Part shown: piece after piece, positions 57,875 through 64,000 of the stretch
Layout: every line of letters begins with the position of its first letter
Numbering within the stretch: position 1 is the stretch's first letter
Assembly: GCF_042688385.1 (NCBI RefSeq)
Contig: NZ_JBHUPY010000001.1
Span: 372,001 to 436,000, forward strand
DNA length: 64,000 nucleotides
From: Herpetosiphon sp042688385
Lineage (GTDB): Bacteria > Chloroflexota > Chloroflexia > Chloroflexales > Herpetosiphonaceae
Direction of reading: 5' to 3'
Notes under the pieces: generated by a model
Told to the model about the DNA's origin: nothing
Seen by the model: the letters and a program-made list of their open reading frames with translations, nothing else
Databases searched by the model: none
Position numbers and translations under genes: made by a program

Positions 57875-59995
57875 TTATTGTGCTAAAACGAGGGCAATCC
57901 GCTTGCGTTCTGGATCGATCGATTGAATGCTGACATCCAAAATATCGCCAACGCTCAAACTCAGGCCACGAGGAATTTGCGAACGGTGCAATAAGCCATC
58001 GTGTTTGACCCCTAGATCGATAAATGCGCCCCAATCGACGACATTGCGCACGGTGCCTTTGAGCTGCATGCCTGGCTGCAAATCTTCAAAAGCCAGCACA
58101 TCGCTGCGCAAAATTGGCGCTGGCACATCCTCGCGTGGGTCGCGGCCTGGCCGGAGCAATTGATCGATAATATCACTCAGGGTTGGCACGCCGGTGCCTA
58201 ATTCTTCTGCAAGGCCATGCAATGGTTGATTCTTCAGATCTTCCAAGCGTTTGATGCGTTCGTTGCGGCCTGTTTTGGCATTGATATTGAGCTTGGCTAG
58301 CAAATTTCGTGCTACAGCATAGCTTTCTGGGTGAATGGCGCTGGCATCCAAGGCCTCATCGCCATCGCGAATACGCAAGAAGCCTGCTGCTTGTTCAAAG
58401 GCTTTTGGCCCTAGCCCTTTGACTTTTTTGAGTGCGATGCGTGAACGAAATGGCCCATGTTCCTCGCGATGGCTGACAATTTGGGCTGAAAGTTTGGGGC
58501 CAATGCCCGCAACGTAGCGCAAGAGCGCAGGCGAGGCGGTGTTGACATCAACACCAACATTATTAACCGCGCTTTCAACCACGCCATCGAGTGCATTGCC
58601 CAACGCTGTTTGATCAACATCGTGTTGATACATGCCCACGCCAATCGCTTTTGGCTCGATTTTGACCAACTCGGCGAGTGGGTCTTGGACGCGGCGGGCA
58701 ATCGAAACTGCGCCGCGCAAACTAACATCGAGATCGGGCAATTCGTTGCGGGCAAGCGTGCTGGCGCTGTAAACGCTGGCTCCGGCTTCGCTGACAATCA
58801 AATATTTCAAGCCAGCATTTTGGCGAATCACATCGGCAACCAATTGCTCAGTTTCGCGCGAGGCTGTGCCATTGCCAATGGCGATTAAACTTACGGCATA
58901 GCGTTTGATCAAGCCCTGCAATTCTTGAAATGCTCGTTCGCGAGCTGCCGCGCCACTGTGGGGATAAATTGTGGCGGTGGTCAGCACATTGCCAGTTTGG
59001 CCGATAATTGCCACTTTGCAGCCAGTGCGAAAGCCTGGGTCAAGCCCAAGCACGACGTTATTGGCAATTGGCGCTTGCAACAACAACGAATGCACGTTTT
59101 TGGCAAACACAGTGATCGCATGGCTTTCTGCTTGTTCGGTTAGGGCGCGGCGTACATCGCGCTCAATCGCTGGCAGCAGCAAACGTTCAGCGCCATCCTG
59201 AACCGCCAAACGCAGCTGTTCAGCCCATTGCGAACGTTGATCGAGTGGGAAATATTTGGCGGCAACATCGGCCCAATCGCGTTCGCTGACCTGAATTTTG
59301 AAGCGCAAAATATGTTCGGCCTCGCCGCGATTGAGCGCCAGCACTTGGTAGGGCTTGAGCCGATTGGCGATGGCTTCGAATTGATAGTAGGTCTGGTAAA
59401 CGCCTTTGCTATCCTCGGCATCGGCGATCAACTCGCTGCGGGCAACCCCCCAGCGCAAGGCTCGTTCGCGAGTTTGGCGGCGCACTTCAGGATGCTCGCT
59501 CAGCTGCTCGGCCACAATATCGCGCGCTCCAGCCAAGGCATCTTCAACGCTCGCAACGTGGTCGTTGAGAAACTGGCGGGCAGTGGCTTCGATTGCGTCG
59601 TTGGGCTGCATCTGGATAATCTCGGCCAAGCCTTCGAGGCCACGTTCGCGGGCAATGCTGGCGCGGGTGCGGCGTTTGGGCTTGAAGGGTGCATACAAAT
59701 CTTCGAGCGTCGTTTTATCGCTGGCTGCGGCCAAGGCTTGGGCCAGCGCATCAGTCAAGGTGCCTTGTTCGCGCAGGGCATTTAAGATTGCCTCGCGACG
59801 TTCATCAAGCTCGCGCAAGCGGGCAATTTGGCTTTGGATGCTGCGCAATTGTTCTTCATCCAAGCCGCCAGTTTGCTCCTTGCGATAGCGAGCGACAAAA
59901 GGCAAGGTATTGCCTGCATCAAACAATTGAATTGCGGCGGTAACTTGGTCGGCACGCACCGTCAAGCTTTTGGCAATTAAATGAGCATAATCCAT
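57875..59995 (-). CDS. tex: Tex-family S1 RNA-binding protein
   Basis: 706 residues from ATG 59995 (a TTG at 60007 is possible). N-terminal helical domain with VARYRKEQTGGLDEEQLRSI, then a YqgF/RNase H-like domain (about 315-440) beginning VVLGLDPGFRTGCKVAII. Helix-hairpin-helix repeats (about 490-560) contain RYVAGIGPKLSAQIVSHREEHGPFRSR and KVKGLGPKAFEQAAGFLRI. The S1 domain at the C-terminus (about 635-700) has LKGTVRNVVDWGAFIDLGVKHDGLLH. Tex is a widely conserved nucleic-acid-binding protein related to eukaryotic Spt6, with roles in transcription and RNA turnover. Full length. Confidence 0.95.
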   Translation of the reverse strand: MDYAHLIAKSLTVRADQVTAAIQLFDAGNTLPFVARYRKEQTGGLDEEQLRSIQSQIARLRELDERREAILNALREQGTLTDALAQALAAASDKTTLEDLYAPFKPKRRTRASIARERGLEGLAEIIQMQPNDAIEATARQFLNDHVASVEDALAGARDIVAEQLSEHPEVRRQTRERALRWGVARSELIADAEDSKGVYQTYYQFEAIANRLKPYQVLALNRGEAEHILRFKIQVSERDWADVAAKYFPLDQRSQWAEQLRLAVQDGAERLLLPAIERDVRRALTEQAESHAITVFAKNVHSLLLQAPIANNVVLGLDPGFRTGCKVAIIGQTGNVLTTATIYPHSGAAARERAFQELQGLIKRYAVSLIAIGNGTASRETEQLVADVIRQNAGLKYLIVSEAGASVYSASTLARNELPDLDVSLRGAVSIARRVQDPLAELVKIEPKAIGVGMYQHDVDQTALGNALDGVVESAVNNVGVDVNTASPALLRYVAGIGPKLSAQIVSHREEHGPFRSRIALKKVKGLGPKAFEQAAGFLRIRDGDEALDASAIHPESYAVARNLLAKLNINAKTGRNERIKRLEDLKNQPLHGLAEELGTGVPTLSDIIDQLLRPGRDPREDVPAPILRSDVLAFEDLQPGMQLKGTVRNVVDWGAFIDLGVKHDGLLHRSQIPRGLSLSVGDILDVSIQSIDPERKRIALVLAQ

Positions 59996-60049
59996 ACAAG
60001 TTCCCAATCTAGCTAAACCAATAGCTTCATTTTAACATAGCAGGTTTGA

Positions 60050-60503
60050 TCGACGCAGGGGAAGTGGTATGAGGGATAAGGATTCAGGGTCTAGGGAGAC
60101 GGAAACCACGAAGAGTTTTTAACCACGAAGAACACGAAGAGCACGAAGTTTAGATTTATTGGATTAGCCACCGTGTCCCCTCACCCCCTAGCCCCCTCTC
60201 CCACGAAAACGCGGGCGAGGGGGAGCACTGGTTTTTACCGCTGTATTGCGCAAGAACCACGGTGGTAAAGCCCCTCGCCCGCCCCGTGGGAGAGGGGTTG
60301 GGGTGAGGGGATCAGGCGGTGGTTAACCTCATGTACCAGTACAAATATAGGCTGTCGGAATTTCATTCTTCATCCCTCATACTTCATACTTCATACATCG
60401 GTTCTCTGCGCCGCTGCGTTAAAGTAATTCACGCATTACCTGATGACCAATCTCCAACATCTAATACCCTAATCCCTGACCCCTAGCCCCTGAACCCTAC
60501 TAA
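60050..60503. repeat. word block 11, with a palindromic element inside
   Basis: GGTATGAGGGATAAGGATTCAGGG (60066-60089), CACGAAGAG/AACACGAAGAGCACGAAG nonads (60112-60149), palindromic element (60159-60343), CTTCATCCCTCATACTTCATACTTCATAC (60367-60396), CTCTGCGCCGCTGCG (60403-60417) and CCCTAATCCCTGACCCCTAG units (60467-60499). Confidence 0.8.
60159..60343. repeat. two-hairpin palindromic element, copy 6
   Basis: Core from CCCCTCACCCCCTAGCCCCC to GGGGTTGGGGTGAGGGG. The interior GCGCAAGAACCACGG is the reverse complement of the interior of copies 2 and 4, so this copy is inserted in the opposite sense. The right outer end is CTCATGTACCAGTACA. Confidence 0.85.
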
Positions 60504-60505
60504 TT

Positions 60506-62140
60506 TTATTCAGGATTGAGTTGAGGGCGCGTAAATGGATTGCTCAATGATTCGCCCCAAATAGCGCTGAGTGGCTGGCCTTCGATCGTAATCAAGACCT
60601 GTTGAACGCTGCTGAACGAGGTTAATGCTAATACCAACGCATCAACGGCTGCGCGGGGATTACTGGTTTGGTTGAATTCAGCGCTGAGATCGAGCTGGGC
60701 AACGCCATCGATAATAACCAAGCGCCGAACTTGGCTCGTACTAGGAATTGCGCTGCTGACCAAATTACTATAGCGGCCCGCACCCCGAATAAGCTCATCG
60801 ACAGTCGCTCGCGCCTCGGTTTTGGTGCTGGGTACGAGGCGCATCACGCGCACCCAACGGCCAGTGCTGGCTTGGAAATACAACGGTAAGAACGAAGTTG
60901 TGTTAAACTGGCCATTTAAACCCTGCGGATTATCGGGGTTGACGTTGGGTCGGTAACGCAAGCCCCCAAGATTCTGGCCTTGGACTTGAAGCTGCACTTG
61001 GCTAACGTCTGGTTGTTCAGTCAAGGCCAAAACGATCGAACGCAAGCCCAAATCTTCCACGCCTGAATTGCCAAACGTCGGGATACGGTTAAAATTAGCC
61101 GTAGCGATGCCACTGTTCAGCCGTAGACCAAGCAATTGGGTATCGCTGGGCAACAAACTGCGCAAATCGCTGCGTGCTCCAGCAATCAACTCGTGGATCG
61201 CAGCAGTGCGTGGCTGGCGGGTCATGGCAATTTGGCGCGACACTGGCACCAACACTTGACCACTGCTATCGGCATAAAACAGCGTCACTTGATTAACCTC
61301 ACGGCCACCAGTTTCCTCGGTTGGCTGGGCAGTTGGTTCTGGCAGCGGTTCGGTGGTTGGCTCGATTGTTGGCTCGACCGTTGGTTCTACGGTTGGCTCG
61401 ACCGTTGGTTCGATGGTTGGCTCAATTGTTGGTTCCACGGTTGGTACGGCGGTGGTGGCAATTGGCGATAAGGTTGGTTCGAAGGTCGGCAGATCGGTGG
61501 CAAACGGAATGCTAGGAGTTGGACTAGCAACAATCACATCTTCAGTTGGCGGTACAATAACAAATGTAGGCGATGCAAGAATCACCTGAGTGGTTGCAGA
61601 AGCCGATGGCGTAGCAGAGACCGAGGGAGTGGCGGTAGTGGTTAGAGCGATGGCTTCGGCTGTTTGAGTTTGACGAACCGCTGCTGTGGCAAAGGCATTT
61701 GGCGATGGTGAAACGGTTAATGTTGGGCCAGCGTTGGTTGGTTGCACGACCAACGATGTGGTGCTCGGTGTTGTAGGGCTGGAGTTGTTGCTAAATAACA
61801 CAACCCCACTAATGGCATAGGCCACAATAATTAAGCAGAGCAAGCCAACTAAGGTGGCATAAATGCGGCGATCGCGGGTTGATAAGCCAGCGAGCCAACC
61901 GCGCCAACCACCAACCCCAACCGGCGTAGGCGGGCTAACCGCCTGCTCAATCGGCAGATCTTCACCAGTATATAATGGGCAACGCACATGATTGCTACTT
62001 AAACAAAACGCGGCTTGGGGCACTGGAATATCGTGGGCCTCACCAGTTATGTAGCAGCGGTGCTCCGACGTAGGACTCGCGAAACGAATCGCACGATTTT
62101 GTTTAAGGCCCACATATGGGCAGTGATGCACTGGTTCCAC
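60506..62140 (-). CDS. membrane protein with N-terminal Cys module and two GerMN domains
   Basis: 544 residues from GTG 62140 (GAGG 6 bases upstream). The first 60 residues hold a four-cysteine module (C7, C29, C46, C54: CPYVGLKQNRAIRF…HRC…FCLSSNHVRCPLY) that resembles a zinc-ribbon-like cap seen on several Chloroflexota membrane proteins. A helix is at about 94-116. An extracellular T/P-rich linker of about 165 residues includes a run of TVEP/TIEP tetrapeptides at 230-262. Two GerMN domains (about 280-400 and 410-535) follow, a fold found in spore-germination and cell-wall proteins. No sporulation genes are nearby. Probably a cell-surface sensor or wall-binding protein; inference. Confidence 0.82.
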   Translation of the reverse strand: MEPVHHCPYVGLKQNRAIRFASPTSEHRCYITGEAHDIPVPQAAFCLSSNHVRCPLYTGEDLPIEQAVSPPTPVGVGGWRGWLAGLSTRDRRIYATLVGLLCLIIVAYAISGVVLFSNNSSPTTPSTTSLVVQPTNAGPTLTVSPSPNAFATAAVRQTQTAEAIALTTTATPSVSATPSASATTQVILASPTFVIVPPTEDVIVASPTPSIPFATDLPTFEPTLSPIATTAVPTVEPTIEPTIEPTVEPTVEPTVEPTIEPTTEPLPEPTAQPTEETGGREVNQVTLFYADSSGQVLVPVSRQIAMTRQPRTAAIHELIAGARSDLRSLLPSDTQLLGLRLNSGIATANFNRIPTFGNSGVEDLGLRSIVLALTEQPDVSQVQLQVQGQNLGGLRYRPNVNPDNPQGLNGQFNTTSFLPLYFQASTGRWVRVMRLVPSTKTEARATVDELIRGAGRYSNLVSSAIPSTSQVRRLVIIDGVAQLDLSAEFNQTSNPRAAVDALVLALTSFSSVQQVLITIEGQPLSAIWGESLSNPFTRPQLNPE

Positions 62141-62235
62141 GACGTTCCTCGTTCAAGCTCAAAAGGCTTCTGACCGCCATTATACTCTACCAACCCTTGC
62201 CACAGAAACAGCGCTTGATTGCAGAAAGGTAACAC

Positions 62236-62970
62236 ATGCGGGTTCTGGTTCTTGCTGATATTCATGCTAACTTAGCCGCACTGGAAGCTGTTCTTGGAGC
62301 AGCAGGCGAGGTCGATTCGGTTTGGTGTTTGGGTGATACGGTTGGTTATGGGCCTCAACCAAATGAATGTGTAGCGCTCATGCGTGAACGCCAGCAAGCG
62401 ATGTTGGTCGGGAATCACGACCTTGGTTGCCTTGGCTCTATTTCGTTGAACAATTTTAATCGTGATGCTCGGATTGCCAACGAATGGAATGGGTCGCAAT
62501 TAACCGAGGACAATCGCGAGTTTTTGCTTAGCCTTAGCCCCATGCAACAGGTGAATGATACAGTTACGTTGGCGCATGGCAGCCCACGCGACCCAGTTTG
62601 GGAATATTTACTTGATACGGTGGGGGCAACCTATTCGTTTGATCATTTTAGCACACCTATTTGCTTTGTTGGCCATACGCATCAGCCAGTTATTTTTACT
62701 GCCGATATGCTTGGCGACCATTGCACCGCCACGATTCCCACCGATAACTTGGTGCTGAAGCTGCAACCAGATAAACGCTATATCATCAATGCTGGGGGCG
62801 TAGGCCAACCCCGCGATGGGGATGCCCGCTCTGGCTGGGCGATTTACGACGATGAGCAACAAACGGTCACCTTCCATCGCACAACTTACAATATTCGGCG
62901 CACCCAAACCTTGATGCTTGAACATGGCTTGCCCAATATTTTGGCTGCCCGTTTGAGCTTTGGGATGTAG
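62236..62970 (+). CDS. metallophosphoesterase, YfcE-like
   Basis: A 244-residue calcineurin-fold phosphoesterase. All metal-site motifs are intact: D8-x-H10 in LADIHAN, D34 in LGDTVGYGP, GNHD at 59-62, the histidine in LAHGSP, and GHTH in FVGHTHQP. These enzymes cleave phosphodi- or monoesters with two metals. AAAGG precedes the ATG. Divergent from the GerMN gene and convergent with the Kelch gene, whose stop follows immediately at 62971. Substrate unknown. Confidence 0.92.
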   Translation: MRVLVLADIHANLAALEAVLGAAGEVDSVWCLGDTVGYGPQPNECVALMRERQQAMLVGNHDLGCLGSISLNNFNRDARIANEWNGSQLTEDNREFLLSLSPMQQVNDTVTLAHGSPRDPVWEYLLDTVGATYSFDHFSTPICFVGHTHQPVIFTADMLGDHCTATIPTDNLVLKLQPDKRYIINAGGVGQPRDGDARSGWAIYDDEQQTVTFHRTTYNIRRTQTLMLEHGLPNILAARLSFGM

Positions 62971-64000
62971 CTATCGGCCCACACCAGGCAAAAAGATGTT
63001 GGTAATTGGTGTCCAGCTGCGAGTTTCAGCGAGCGCATTCGTGCCATTCCACCCACCAATGCTATAAATATCCCGAGCATTTGAAAGCACGAGGTGTTCG
63101 CTGAGGGCATGGCCAGTGCGTAAATCGGTTGTCGTCCACAGGTTGTTTTGCAACACCAGCACCGGCTGATCGCCTTCTGCGCCACCAACCAGATAGATTT
63201 GATTGGTAATAAAGACTGCGCCTGCATCAATTCGCGGAGCTGGCAAATCAGCCAAGGCCTGCCACTCACCAGTTTGCAAACGCCAGGTTTTGAGGTTTGG
63301 TCCAGTGGTGGTTTGGCCACCGATTAACACCACATCGCTGCCGTTTTGAGCAAGCGCCGCATCGCGTAATGGCAATGGGATGGGCGCACCTTGGCTCCAG
63401 CTTTTGCTATCGGGGCTATAAATAAAGCTGGTTGCGGCAATCACGCTTTCGCTTTCGCCGCCAAATACATACACTTTGCCATCGATTGCTGCAACCATGG
63501 CATTGGCGCGCGCTTCGGGCATGGCTGGCCCACTTTGCCAACGATTTTGCGCCAGATCAAAAATCTCAAAGCTCTTGCTTGCATTGCCATTTTTATCGCG
63601 ACCCCCAGCCACATAAATTTGGCCGGCAATCTGCACTGCGCCACTGGCTGCGACTGCGGTTGGCTTGGGTGCAAGTTCACGCCATGCTCCGGTCGCAAGG
63701 TTGAGTTGCCAGGTTTGCGCTACCACGCCCGTCTCGGTATTGCCGCCAATCACAATCAAGCTATCGGCCAAAAAGACCCCAGTATGCTGGTAGGTCGGTT
63801 GGGGCAAGGCAGTCAGTGGTTGCCACACATTGCTTACAACGGTGGTTGGCGCAGGTTGGGTTGTGGGCGTGATGTTGTTGCGCACAACAAACCAGCCAAT
63901 CGCCATTACCGCTACAATCAGCCCACCCAACACCCCCAAAATCGCCAACGCATAGCCGCGCGGAATCGTAATTTGATTGGTTGGTTGGGTCAGCACAGGG
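62971..64000 (-). CDS. membrane-anchored Kelch-repeat protein (5' end possibly beyond window)
   Basis: The frame is open through the window edge. A GTG at 63996 would give 341 residues, but no binding site can be seen, so the true start may lie outside. A membrane helix at about 16-38 precedes a T/P-rich linker and five to six Kelch repeats (about 55-330) of the type 'PLP…VVIGG…T…WQLNL-TGAW', forming an extracellular beta-propeller. Similar proteins in this phylum often carry an N-terminal cytosolic domain before the helix, which would be upstream here. Function unknown; propellers usually bind proteins or glycans. Confidence 0.8.
   Translation of the reverse strand, partial: PVLTQPTNQITIPRGYALAILGVLGGLIVAVMAIGWFVVRNNITPTTQPAPTTVVSNVWQPLTALPQPTYQHTGVFLADSLIVIGGNTETGVVAQTWQLNLATGAWRELAPKPTAVAASGAVQIAGQIYVAGGRDKNGNASKSFEIFDLAQNRWQSGPAMPEARANAMVAAIDGKVYVFGGESESVIAATSFIYSPDSKSWSQGAPIPLPLRDAALAQNGSDVVLIGGQTTTGPNLKTWRLQTGEWQALADLPAPRIDAGAVFITNQIYLVGGAEGDQPVLVLQNNLWTTTDLRTGHALSEHLVLSNARDIYSIGGWNGTNALAETRSWTPITNIFLPGVGR

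Noticed and set aside
61330..61440. Short tandem DNA repeat at 61.3-61.4 kb
   Set aside because: It is in frame and encodes the TVEP/TIEP stalk of the GerMN protein, so it is a protein repeat and not an intergenic element.
1..64000. tRNA, rRNA, transposase or phage genes
   Set aside because: None could be recognised on either strand; occasional GGTTCGA strings fall inside protein genes.

Overview
The window looks like a chromosomal segment of a filamentous Chloroflexota bacterium, most likely Herpetosiphon or a close relative. This rests on pattern recognition: balanced base composition, the 'FGYPLSE…VQYFERA' repeat module, a GerMN protein with an N-terminal Cys-rich module, a GlpX-type FBPase, an actinobacterial-type inositol-phosphate synthase, no LPS genes, and long intergenic repeat blocks. 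I recognise no rRNA, tRNA, CRISPR array, transposase or prophage gene.

Layout. 1-3.7 kb: the end of a peroxiredoxin, two small membrane proteins and a two-component system. 4.1-8.3 kb: a five-gene minus-strand operon that is the most unusual locus here. It encodes a HycG/NuoB-like protein without any cysteine, a HycD/NuoH-like membrane protein, an ABC ATPase and permease, and a GlpB-like flavoprotein. 8.4-11.5 kb: two tandem secreted clan GH-A glycosidase-like paralogs. 11.6-14.2 kb: NAD synthesis (nadC, pncB), with a palindrome over the pncB promoter. 14.5-20.4 kb: methylmalonyl-CoA mutase large subunit, a membrane-anchored NTPase, class II FBPase and rho. 21-27 kb: a MscS channel, small enzymes, and the pantothenate genes (a DUF2520 dehydrogenase-like protein behind a structured leader, then panB). 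27.6-31 kb: a lipid/glycolipid set (GT2, acyltransferase, inositol-phosphate synthase). 31-40 kb: a CHASE3 kinase, a 51-residue tail-anchored protein, a MocR regulator with an EamA transporter, ilvE, a secreted repeat protein and a TylF-type methyltransferase. 41-49 kb: a six-gene tightly coupled exopolysaccharide operon behind a strong promoter with a perfect operator. 49-64 kb: birA, ABC-F, MFS, acyl-CoA ligase, deoxyhypusine-synthase-like, Tex, GerMN, phosphoesterase and Kelch genes.

Between many genes lie two kinds of repeat. One is a roughly 170-200 bp two-hairpin palindromic element, with six full copies plus a half copy that forms the rho terminator. The other is a set of 'word blocks' built from 7- to 9-bp tandem units. 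The word types recur in largely the same order in several blocks, and exactly reversed in others. The blocks run into coding sequence and supply stop codons for glpB, the MFS gene and the DUF2520 gene.

Start codons were chosen by ribosome binding site, and several are GTG or TTG. All functional calls rest on motifs read by eye; no database search was possible.
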